DNA of 64,000 nt. Origin: Blautia sp900556555 (GTDB lineage Bacteria; Bacillota; Clostridia; Lachnospirales; Lachnospiraceae). Position 1 is the first letter of the stretch, and every line of letters begins with the position of its first letter. The position numbers were made by a program, and so were the translations under genes. The stretch is taken from the NCBI GenBank assembly GCA_964250615.1, contig CAXUGM010000002.1; one strand, written 5' to 3'. The notes under the pieces are model-generated. The model did no database searches. It saw nothing but the letters and a program-made list of their open reading frames with translations, and had not been told where the DNA came from. Below are positions 1-8,300 of this stretch, piece by piece.

Positions 1-381
1 CAAAAGTCCAGGAACATTTTTGTCACAGTTTGGAACCATGACCAGTGCGTCAAACTGATGTGCCATGGCCATGGCCTCTGTGGAATCTGCAATCAGATCT
101 CTTGTTACAAGAGAATACTTCATCCCTGTATGCCCCATGGCAATTCCGTCGCACACAGCAATGGCCGGGAACACGATTGGCGTACCTCCTGCCATGGCAA
201 CTCCTAATTTCACTGCATCTACGATTTTATCCAGGTTCATATGACCCGGTACAATTTCATTATAAGAACTTACGATTCCTACCAGCGGCCTCTCCATCTC
301 TTCTTTTGTCATGCCAAGAGCATTAAATAAAGAACGGTGGGGTGCCTGCTGCATCCCTGTTTTTACTGCATCACTTCTCAT
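1..381 (-). CDS. ilvD: Dihydroxy-acid dehydratase, N-terminal part (cut by window edge)
   Basis: The first 127 codons of an IlvD/Edd-family Fe-S dehydratase, which converts dihydroxy acids to 2-keto acids in valine, isoleucine and leucine synthesis. Translation from the ATG at 381 starts MRSDAVKTGM and shows the family motifs SSYNEIVPGHMNLD and the cluster-ligand stretch VPNCDKNVPG near the window edge. A good ribosome site (GGAGG) lies before the ATG. Only 18 bases separate it from the leuB stop, so the two genes are almost certainly one transcript, leuB first. The C-terminal part lies outside the window. Confidence 0.95.
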   Translation of the reverse strand, partial: MRSDAVKTGMQQAPHRSLFNALGMTKEEMERPLVGIVSSYNEIVPGHMNLDKIVDAVKLGVAMAGGTPIVFPAIAVCDGIAMGHTGMKYSLVTRDLIADSTEAMAMAHQFDALVMVPNCDKNVPGLL

Positions 382-399
382 AGCTGTTTCCTCCGTAAA

Positions 400-1482
400 T
401 TAAATTCTCTCTGCGATCAGATCGCCCATCTGGGCTGTATTTGTCTTCGTCATACCTTCTGACATAATGTCAATGGTTCTATATCCTTCTCTTAATACCT
501 GTGCCACCGCTGCCTCCACAGCATCTGCTTCCTTATCCAGATCAAGGGAAAAACGGAGCATCATCGCTGCGGACAGAATCGTAGCCAGAGGATTTGCAAT
601 GCCTTTTCCTGCAATATCCGGTGCAGAGCCGTGACTAGGTTCATATAAGCCGAATTTTGTCTCATTTAGGCTGGCGGATGATAACATTCCAATGGAACCG
701 GTAACCATGCTCGCCTCATCGGATAAAATATCTCCGAACATATTCTCAGTGAGGATCACATCAAACTGGCCCGGATTATGCACAAGCTGCATAGCACAAT
801 TGTCTACCAGCATATGCTCCAAGGTCACCTCCGGATACTGAAGTGCCACTTCCTCCACAACCTTTCTCCAGAGCCTGGAAGAATCCAGGACATTTGCTTT
901 GTCGACGCTTGTGACTTTTTTTCTTCTCTTTTTTGCAATTTCAAAGGCTTTTACAGCAATTCTCCTGATTTCTTTTTCATCATAGGACAGGGTATCAATT
1001 GCTTTTCTCACACCGTTTTCCTCAATAGTTCTGCGTTCTCCGAAATACAGGCCGCCTGTCAGCTCCCTGACAATGATCATATCAAAACCATCACCGATGA
1101 TTTCTTCCTTCAAAGGACAGGCTCCCTTTAATTCTTCGTATAAATAGGCAGGTCTTAAATTTGCAAACAAATTCAAAGCCTTTCTAATGCCAAGAAGCCC
1201 TGCTTCCGGTCTCTTCGACGGTTCTAACTGATACCATGGGGATGTTTTCGCATCACCGCCAATAGAACCCATTAATACAGCATCTGCGTTTTTTGCAGCT
1301 GCAATGGTTTCCTCTGTAAGCGGTACTCCGTGTACATCAATCGAAGCACCACCCAAAAGCAGCTCTTCATATGTAAAATGATGTCCATAGACCTCACACA
1401 CTTTATCCAATACTTTTTTCGCTTCTCTTACGATTTCCGGTCCAATTCCATCGCCCGGAATCAATGCTATCCTGTAGTCCAT
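400..1482 (-). CDS. leuB: 3-isopropylmalate dehydrogenase
   Basis: A 360-residue enzyme that oxidatively decarboxylates 3-isopropylmalate to 2-oxoisocaproate in leucine synthesis, using NAD+ and a divalent metal. The start MDYRIALIPGDGIGPEIV is the standard family N-terminus. Further motifs are LFANLRPAY, RELTGGLYFG, TSVDKANVLDSSRLW and YEPSHGSAPDIAGKG. The open frame runs 29 codons further upstream, but that extension is not family-like, while the ATG at 1482 has a GAGGGAG ribosome site and gives the usual family length. It heads a leuB-ilvD unit; a sigma-A-like promoter lies upstream. Confidence 0.97.
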   Translation of the reverse strand: MDYRIALIPGDGIGPEIVREAKKVLDKVCEVYGHHFTYEELLLGGASIDVHGVPLTEETIAAAKNADAVLMGSIGGDAKTSPWYQLEPSKRPEAGLLGIRKALNLFANLRPAYLYEELKGACPLKEEIIGDGFDMIIVRELTGGLYFGERRTIEENGVRKAIDTLSYDEKEIRRIAVKAFEIAKKRRKKVTSVDKANVLDSSRLWRKVVEEVALQYPEVTLEHMLVDNCAMQLVHNPGQFDVILTENMFGDILSDEASMVTGSIGMLSSASLNETKFGLYEPSHGSAPDIAGKGIANPLATILSAAMMLRFSLDLDKEADAVEAAVAQVLREGYRTIDIMSEGMTKTNTAQMGDLIAERI

Positions 1483-1528
1483 AATTCTCCCTCTTTTCAC
1501 CATAAGATTATGAAATGTAATTAGTATA

Positions 1529-1557
1529 ATGATAATCCTTTTCCCCTCATATTTCAA
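1529..1557 (-). promoter_or_regulatory. Candidate promoter of leuB-ilvD
   Basis: On the minus strand TTGAAA and TATCAT are spaced by 17 bases, 47 bases upstream of the leuB ATG. Read directly from sequence; activity is inferred. Confidence 0.5.
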
Positions 1558-1713
1558 GTAATAACACACTTCACAGCTATGACTTTTCGTTATGTCTTCT
1601 ATTCTTTTTCAGGAGTTTTACACATATTTCTCTGTTTTTAGAATTCCTTTATTTTCAGTACACAGGGAGGTCACAATTCTTCTATATACTTAAACTTGTT
1701 AAGAAAGAAGACG

Positions 1714-1745
1714 GCAGCCGCAAGATTCACATGTGCTGTGGCTGC
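1714..1745 (-). terminator. Hairpin with T-rich tail upstream of leuB
   Basis: On the minus strand GCAGCC pairs with GGCTGC (stem extended by weaker pairs) and is followed by a T-rich run (CGTCTTCTTTCTT). It lies downstream of the strong sdaAA terminator and upstream of the leuB promoter, so it could be a second terminator or an attenuator of a longer leuB leader. The whole 388-base gap 1483-1870 holds this hairpin, the leuB promoter and the sdaAA terminator; no gene or T-box is seen. Confidence 0.4.
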
Positions 1746-1814
1746 TGGACTTCGACTAACAATTCTCCTGTTATTACAGGCTTATATAGATTAAGAACAT
1801 TTTCTCCCTCTAAG

Positions 1815-1857
1815 AATAGAAAAGGAGCGGTTTTCGAAAAACTGCTCCTTTTCTATT
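1815..1857 (-). terminator. Strong terminator after sdaAA
   Basis: A 14-bp perfect stem (AATAGAAAAGGAGC with its complement) whose loop also folds (GTTTT/AAAAC). It sits 13 bases after the sdaAA stop codon; on the minus strand the 3' arm itself is T-rich. Confidence 0.8.
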
Positions 1858-1870
1858 GCATTTATTCAGA

Positions 1871-2743
1871 TTATCCGAAAATACGGCAGGTTTTTTCACA
1901 GGCTGTAGGCGTTCCCGCACATCCTCCAAGTGCACTTTCTCTCAGTTCAAAAGGCAGGCTTCTTCCTACATGGTACATGGCTTCTGCCATCTCATCAAAA
2001 GGAATCGGCCAGGGAATTCCTGCAAGTGCCTGTTCCGCACAAATCAGTGCATTGGATGCCCCGATTGCATTTCTGCTCTGGCAGGGGGATTCTACCAATC
2101 CTGCAATAGGATCACAGACAAGCCCCAGAAGATTTGACAGTGCTGCGGAAGCTGCATACAGGCACATATCCGCAGTCCCGCCCATAATCTCAGTGACTGC
2201 TGCTGCTGCCATAGCCGAAGCAGCACCTACCTCTGCCTGGCACCCGGCTTCCGCTCCTGCTACGGAGGCATTTCTCATAAGGAGATATCCTACTGCACCT
2301 GCGGTATAAAGCCCATTCAGAATCATCTCATCCGATAATTCAAATTCTTCTTTTAAAGCCAGAAGAACACCCGGAACAACACCTGAGGAGCCTGCTGTCG
2401 GTGCTGCAACGATCACTCCCATAGAAGCATTTACTTCCAGCACTGCCATGGCATACGTAATAGCCTTTGACACAAGGGAACCACAAACTGCCTTACCCTG
2501 CTTTCTGTGTTCATTCAGTTTTTTTGCTTCTCCGCCAATCAGTCCGCCAATGGAGGCTGTTGGAGATACAAGAGGCTCACTTACAGACCGCTTCATAATC
2601 TCCAGTGCCTTCTCCATTTTCTTATCAACCTCTTCCTCTGAAATTCCAGAAAACTCTGCTTCTCTTTTTTTCATAATCTGAGAAATAGGAAGACCGGTTG
2701 CTTCACATAACTGTAATAATTCTAATCCATGATTAAATTCCAT
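1871..2743 (-). CDS. sdaAA: L-serine dehydratase, iron-sulfur-dependent, alpha subunit
   Basis: A 290-residue catalytic subunit of the two-chain clostridial L-serine ammonia-lyase, which turns serine into pyruvate and ammonia with an oxygen-sensitive [4Fe-4S] cluster. Visible are the glycine/alanine-rich core (AAPTAGSSGVVPG) and the cysteine set in AGCQAEVGAASAMAAA, LGLVCDPIAGLVE, SPCQSRNAIGAS and GGCAGTPTACE that carries cluster ligands in the family. The ATG at 2743 follows AGGAGG. The preceding sdaAB stop codon is fused to this ribosome site (nine-base gap), so the two are translationally coupled. A strong terminator ends the unit. Confidence 0.95.
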   Translation of the reverse strand: MEFNHGLELLQLCEATGLPISQIMKKREAEFSGISEEEVDKKMEKALEIMKRSVSEPLVSPTASIGGLIGGEAKKLNEHRKQGKAVCGSLVSKAITYAMAVLEVNASMGVIVAAPTAGSSGVVPGVLLALKEEFELSDEMILNGLYTAGAVGYLLMRNASVAGAEAGCQAEVGAASAMAAAAVTEIMGGTADMCLYAASAALSNLLGLVCDPIAGLVESPCQSRNAIGASNALICAEQALAGIPWPIPFDEMAEAMYHVGRSLPFELRESALGGCAGTPTACEKTCRIFG

Positions 2744-2752
2744 CTTGCCCTC

Positions 2753-3418
2753 CTACAACTGAACCAGCATAATATCAGAAACCAACGGATTCTCCCGGAT
2801 CTTATCCAGGACTTCTACCGGTATCTTTTCATCTGATTCTACAATGGTAAATGCCGCAGCACCTTTCTCTTCCCGGAACAGTCTCATAAAGGCAATATTT
2901 ACCTTCTCTTCACTTAAAATTTTCGTGATATGTGCCACCACACCCGGCCTGTCTGTCTGGCTTACAATCAAGGTACTGTATTCTCCTGTAAAATCCACGT
3001 CAATTTGATTGAGTTTCACAATCTTGACCTTCCCGCCACCAATGGAAACACCACGCACGAACAATTTTTCTCCCCTGGTTCCCTCAATCTCCATATCCGC
3101 AGTGTTGGGATGCAGGTTTTCATCCTCTCCCAATTCAAAACTATACTCAATTCCCGCTTCTTTTGCCAGGTTCAGGGAATCACGAATTCTCAAATCATCT
3201 GTCTCATATCCCATGATTCCTCCAAGAAGTGCCCTGTCTGTTCCATGCCCTCTGTACGTTCTGGCAAAAGAACCATACAGGGTAAACTTTACTTTCTGAA
3301 TCTCGCCCGGAAACAATTTTCTTGCCAAAAGTGCCATAGAAGCTGCCCCTGCTGTATGAGAACTGGATGGTCCCACCATATTAGGGCCAATTACTTCAAA
3401 CAAACTGATAAACGCCAT
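2753..3418 (-). CDS. sdaAB: L-serine dehydratase, iron-sulfur-dependent, beta subunit
   Basis: A 221-residue beta subunit, first gene of the sdaAB-sdaAA pair. The N-terminal half has the SdaAB motif IGPNMVGPSSSHTAGAAS; the C-terminal part (about residues 147-221) is an ACT domain (TLIVSQTDRPGVVAHIT), which in this family senses or helps position serine. The ATG at 3418 has an AAAGGAG ribosome site 5-6 bases upstream. The gene begins just after the yajC terminator; no clear promoter was picked. Confidence 0.95.
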   Translation of the reverse strand: MAFISLFEVIGPNMVGPSSSHTAGAASMALLARKLFPGEIQKVKFTLYGSFARTYRGHGTDRALLGGIMGYETDDLRIRDSLNLAKEAGIEYSFELGEDENLHPNTADMEIEGTRGEKLFVRGVSIGGGKVKIVKLNQIDVDFTGEYSTLIVSQTDRPGVVAHITKILSEEKVNIAFMRLFREEKGAAAFTIVESDEKIPVEVLDKIRENPLVSDIMLVQL

Positions 3419-3478
3419 TTTCTCTCTCCTTTCCGCTTTTTGTATTTATGTGCAGAAATCATCTGTAACATTCTGGTG

Positions 3479-3516
3479 AAAAAAAAGGTACTGCAGGTGA
3501 TTCCTTCAGTACCTTT
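3479..3516 (-). terminator. Terminator after yajC
   Basis: Stem AAAGGTACTG with its perfect 10-bp complement, 13-base loop, followed on the minus strand by a run of Ts. It lies 10 bases after the yajC stop and separates yajC from sdaAB. Confidence 0.85.
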
Positions 3517-3525
3517 CTGATTTTC

Positions 3526-3837
3526 TTATTCTGCAAGACCGTCACTTGCTTTTTCTACTTCAGCAATCGCTGCTTTTCTCATTGGAATTCTGCAGTTTCT
3601 GTTATTTCCGAACTCTACAATAACGTCTTCTTCTGTAATATCAATAAGAACTCCATAAAATCCGCTGGTTGTTACCACAGTATCGCCTACTTCCATAGAC
3701 GCCAGCATGCTTTTCACTCTCTGCTGCTCTTTTTTCTGAGGTCTCATAATCATAAAATACATCAAAAGAAAGAATACAACTAATGGCAAAAATAAAGTAA
3801 TCATATTTCCTGCACCTGCTGCTGTTGATAAAAACAT
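3526..3837 (-). CDS. yajC: Preprotein translocase accessory subunit YajC
   Basis: A 103-residue single-pass membrane protein of the SecDF-YajC complex. One hydrophobic segment (about residues 12-30, ITLFLPLVVFFLLMYFMI) is followed by the family motif RPQKKEQQR and a KOW-like beta-rich cytoplasmic tail (GDTVVTTSGFYGVLIDI). Start ATG 3837 follows AGGAGG. It sits downstream of tgt as in many bacteria, but a promoter in the 129-base gap suggests it is also transcribed on its own. Confidence 0.93.
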   Translation of the reverse strand: MFLSTAAGAGNMITLFLPLVVFFLLMYFMIMRPQKKEQQRVKSMLASMEVGDTVVTTSGFYGVLIDITEEDVIVEFGNNRNCRIPMRKAAIAEVEKASDGLAE

Positions 3838-3896
3838 GTTACATCCTCCTGTATTTTTAACTTTGTCTCATCCAAACATTTTTGGACATTATTATA

Positions 3897-3925
3897 ATAA
3901 TACACAATTTTTTTCTTTTCTTCAA
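3897..3925 (-). promoter_or_regulatory. Candidate promoter of yajC
   Basis: Minus strand TTGAAG, 17 bases, TATTAT, about 60 bases upstream of the yajC ATG. Seen in sequence; function inferred. Confidence 0.45.
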
Positions 3926-3966
3926 GTATTTTCTATATTTTCTTACGTTTTTTTATCTTTGTTTTT

Positions 3967-5103
3967 TCAGTCTTTTGGACCTGCTGCCATTCCTTCCAGT
4001 TTTCTCTGTTTATATTCTTCATAGCAGCCATTGTCCAGTGCATCCCTGATTTCTTCCATCATGGTATTATAAAAATACAGATTATGAAGTACACACAAAC
4101 GCATTCCCAGCATTTCCTTTGCCTTTAACAGATGCCGGATATAAGCTCTGCTGTAATGACGGCATGCCGGGCACTGGCATCCCTCTTCAATCGGCCTGGA
4201 ATCCAGCTCATACTTGGCATTAAACAGATTTATCTTTCCAAAGTTAGTGTACACATGTCCGTGACGTCCGTTTCTGCTTGGATATACACAGTCAAAGAAA
4301 TCTACACCTCTTGACACAGCCTCAAGAATATTTGCCGGAGTTCCTACTCCCATAAGATACGTAGGCTTATCCACCGGAAGATGCGGTACCACACTATCCA
4401 AAATCCGGTACATTTCCTCATGAGTCTCACCTACCGCCAGACCGCCAATGGCATATCCATCCAGATCCATCTTGGAAATCGTCTCTGCGTGGGCAATCCT
4501 GATGTCATCATAGATAGCACCCTGGTTGATTCCAAACAAAAGCTGATGGGGATTTACGGTATCCTCCAGAGCATTCAGCCTTGCCATTTCATCCTTACAT
4601 CTCTGAAGCCATCTGGTGGTGCGGTCCACAGATGCCTGTACATATTCCCTGCTTGCTACGCTTGAAGGACACTCATCAAAAGCCATGGCAATGGTGGAAC
4701 CGAGATTTGACTGAATCTGCATGCTCTCTTCCGGACCCATAAAAATCTTTCTGCCGTCAATGTGTGAATTAAAATAAACGCCTTCTTCTTTGATTTTTCT
4801 CAGCTTTGCCAGAGAAAACACCTGGAAGCCGCCGGAATCTGTGAGAATCGGACGGTCCCAGTTCATAAACTTATGCAGTCCGCCCAGTTGTTTGATGATA
4901 TGGTCTCCCGGCCGCACATGAAGATGATACGTATTAGACAGCTCCACCTGGGTTTTGATCTCATAAAGATCTGTAGTGGAAACAGCCCCCTTAATGGCAG
5001 CCACAGTTCCAACGTTCATAAATACCGGTGTTTCGATGGTTCCATGAACTGTTTCCAGCCTGGCCCGTTTCGCCTTGCCTTCTTGTTTCAGTAATTTATA
5101 CAT
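3967..5103 (-). CDS. tgt: tRNA-guanine transglycosylase
   Basis: A 378-residue enzyme that exchanges guanine-34 of GUN-anticodon tRNAs for preQ1 in queuosine formation. Seen are NTYHLHVRPGD, the substrate-binding TDSGGFQVFSLAKLR, the catalytic aspartate region FFDCVYPSRNGRHGH, and the zinc site CQCPACRHYSRAYIRHL followed by RLCVLHNLYFYN. Length is normal for the family. The start ATG at 5103 has AAGGAA at a normal distance. No queuosine precursor genes or preQ1 riboswitch are seen beside it. Confidence 0.96.
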   Translation of the reverse strand: MYKLLKQEGKAKRARLETVHGTIETPVFMNVGTVAAIKGAVSTTDLYEIKTQVELSNTYHLHVRPGDHIIKQLGGLHKFMNWDRPILTDSGGFQVFSLAKLRKIKEEGVYFNSHIDGRKIFMGPEESMQIQSNLGSTIAMAFDECPSSVASREYVQASVDRTTRWLQRCKDEMARLNALEDTVNPHQLLFGINQGAIYDDIRIAHAETISKMDLDGYAIGGLAVGETHEEMYRILDSVVPHLPVDKPTYLMGVGTPANILEAVSRGVDFFDCVYPSRNGRHGHVYTNFGKINLFNAKYELDSRPIEEGCQCPACRHYSRAYIRHLLKAKEMLGMRLCVLHNLYFYNTMMEEIRDALDNGCYEEYKQRKLEGMAAGPKD

Positions 5104-5149
5104 AAACTTTATTTCCTTTTCTTAATTTATTTCCTCTATAACAGACATC

Positions 5150-5178
5150 ATTTTATCATACCCCTTTTAGAAACGCAA
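5150..5178 (-). promoter_or_regulatory. Candidate promoter of tgt
   Basis: Minus strand TTGCGT, 17 bases, TAAAAT, 47 bases upstream of the tgt ATG and divergent from the promoter of the activase fusion gene. Confidence 0.45.
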
Positions 5179-5198
5179 CGGTCTGGTAATATTTACGA

Positions 5199-5227
5199 TT
5201 GTTTTTTTTATTTTTTTGTCGTATAAT
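5199..5227 (+). promoter_or_regulatory. Candidate promoter of the activase fusion gene
   Basis: TTGTTT, 17 bases, TATAAT on the plus strand, 80 bases upstream of the chosen start at 5307. The spacer is almost pure T. Confidence 0.5.
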
Positions 5228-5306
5228 GTACATTGATTTTTTTGAAACCCATAAACAACATTTAATAAGTAGAAACATCCTACATATGAAGAGGAGGTCT
5301 CTGACT

Positions 5307-8300
5307 ATGTCAGAACGTAAAACCTTACAACCGGCAATTTATCCCCTTGGTATTGACATTGGTTCTACCACAGTAAAAATTGCTATATTAAATCAACAAC
5401 ATGAACTGCTCTTTTCTGATTACGAAAGACATTTTGCAGATATTCAGAATACACTGGCAAAGCTCCTGGATAAAGCATACCAGGCCTTAGGCTCTATACA
5501 AGTTGCTCCGGTCATCACAGGTTCCGGCGGGCTCACTCTTGCCAATCATCTGGATGTCCCTTTTGTGCAGGAAGTAATCGCTGTATCTTCCTCCCTTCAG
5601 GAACTGGCTCCAGAAACAGATGTAGCCATTGAATTGGGCGGTGAAGATGCAAAAATCATTTATTTTGAAGGCGGAAACGTGGAACAGCGTATGAACGGTA
5701 TCTGTGCAGGCGGTACCGGGTCTTTTATTGACCAGATGGCTTCCCTGCTCCAGACAGATGCCCCCGGACTGAATGAATATGCAAAAACCTACAAGGCACT
5801 CTATCCTATCGCAGCCCGCTGCGGTGTGTTCGCTAAGACAGATATCCAGCCCCTGATCAACGAAGGAGCAACCAAAGAAGATTTGTCTGCCTCTATTTTC
5901 CAGGCAGTGGTAAACCAGACCATCAGCGGCCTTGCATGTGGAAAACCTATTCGTGGGCATGTTGCCTTTTTAGGCGGTCCTCTGCATTTTCTTTCTGAAT
6001 TGAAAGCTGCTTTTATCCGTACCCTGAAGCTGGATGACGAACATACCATTGTACCGGATAATTCTCATTTATTTGCAGCCATTGGCTCTGCCTTAAATGC
6101 AAAACCAGATACAGCAGGCATTCCTGTTCTTGCCATGCGTGACCGTCTAAAGGCAACCATTCATATGGAATTTGAAGTAGACCGTATGGAGCCTTTATTC
6201 GCCACAAAAGCTGATTATGCTGCTTTTAACAAACGCCAGAGCCAGTACAATGTACAGACTGCAGAATTATCCACCTACAAAGGAAACTGCTACCTTGGTA
6301 TTGACGCAGGCTCCACCACCACAAAAGCTGCACTGGTAGGTGAAAATGGTGCTTTACTTTATTCTTTCTACAGCAACAACAACGGAAACCCGCTGGCAAC
6401 TTCGATTAAAGCCATCCAGGAAATTTACAGCCAGCTTCCTTCTGGTGCTAAAATTGCCTATTCCTGTTCTACCGGATACGGGGAAGCACTGATCAAAGCA
6501 GCACTGATGCTGGATGAGGGCGAAGTGGAGACGGTTTCTCACTATTATGCTGCTGCCTTCTTTGACCCTGAGGTAGACTGTATCCTGGATATCGGCGGCC
6601 AGGATATGAAATGTATCAAAATCAAAGACCAGACGGTAGACAGTGTCCAGTTAAATGAAGCCTGCTCTTCCGGCTGCGGTTCTTTTATTGAAACCTTTGC
6701 AAAATCTCTGAATTACAGTGTCCAGGATTTTGCAAAAGCAGCCTTATTTGCAGAAAATCCCATTGATCTTGGAACCAGATGTACTGTATTCATGAATTCC
6801 AAAGTAAAGCAGGCTCAAAAAGAAGGTGCTTCTGTAGCAGATATTTCTGCTGGGCTTGCCTATTCTGTTATTAAAAATGCTCTTTATAAGGTTATCAAGG
6901 TTTCCGATGCATCTGAGTTAGGAAAGCACATTGTGGTACAGGGTGGAACCTTCTATAACGATGCGGTTCTGCGAAGTTTTGAAAAAATAGCAGACTGTGA
7001 AGCTATACGCCCGGACATTGCCGGTATCATGGGAGCTTTCGGTGCTGCCCTGATCGCCAGAGAACGATACGAAAAAGGCAAAATTTCCACTATGCTTCCA
7101 ATTGAAAAGATCAACACTCTGGAATACCGTACCACCATGGCAAACTGCAAAGGATGTACCAACAACTGCCGTCTGACCATCAACAAATTCTCAGGAGGAC
7201 GCCAGTTTATCTCCGGTAACCGCTGTGAGCGTGGAATCGGCAAAGAAAAAAACAAAGACCATATTCCAAACCTTTATGAATATAAATGCAAAAAACTCTT
7301 TTCCTATGTTCCTCTTACAGAGGACAAAGCCTTTCGTGGAAAAGTAGGGATTCCAAGGGTTTTAAATATGTTCGAGAACTACCCGTTCTGGTACACCTTT
7401 TTCACCAAATTAGGATACCAGGTGGTGCTCTCTCCTACCTCAACAAGAAAAATTTATGAGCTTGGTATTGAATCCATCCCCAGCGAATCCGAATGTTATC
7501 CTGCCAAACTGGCACACGGACATGTATCCTGGCTGCTGAAACATGGAGTCAAATATATTTTCTATCCCTGTATTCCTTATGAGCGGGCAGAATTTCCAGA
7601 CTCTGTAAATCATTACAATTGTCCAATCGTGACTTCCTATGCGGAAAACATAAAAAACAATATTGATGAGCTCCAGGATCCTTCCATCCGGTTCCACAAC
7701 CCGTTTTTATCCTTAACAGATGAAGAGACGGTTTCAAAAAGGCTGGTGGAAGAATTTCAGACAATCCCTTCCAAAGAAGTAGAGGAAGCTGCACACGAAG
7801 CATGGCTGGAAATGGACCGCTGCCGGAAAGATATCATGCGTAAGGGTGAAGAAACCCTGGAATATCTGGAAAAAACGGGTCGCCGTGGTATTGTTCTGGC
7901 AGGACGTCCCTACCATATTGACCCGGAAATCCATCATGGGATCCCGGATTTGATCAACTCCTATGGCATTGCCGTGCTGACTGAGGACTCCATTTCTCAT
8001 CTGGCACCCATAGAACGCCCTCTGCGTGTCAATGACCAGTGGATGTATCACTCCAGGCTGTATGCTGCAGCTAATTTTGTAAAAGAAAAAGACAATCTGG
8101 ATCTGATCCAGCTTAATTCCTTTGGATGTGGACTGGATGCAGTGACCACGGATCAGGTAAATGAGATTTTGTCTAACAGCGGAAAGATTTATACCTGCCT
8201 GAAAATCGACGAGGTCAACAACTTAGGAGCTGCCAGAATCCGTGTCCGCTCCCTGCTTGCAGCCATCCGTGTAAAAGAAAAACAGCATATTCAACGGAAA

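Noticed and set aside
1483..1870. T-box riboswitch controlling leuB-ilvD
   Set aside because: The conserved TGGNACCGCG antiterminator element is absent on the minus strand.
5199..5306. 36-codon N-terminal extension of the activase fusion protein
   Set aside because: It starts at the promoter's -35 region and lacks a ribosome site; ATG 5307 has a strong one and the family start.
5104..5306. preQ1 riboswitch next to tgt
   Set aside because: No preQ1 aptamer pattern was found; the gap holds two divergent promoters only.
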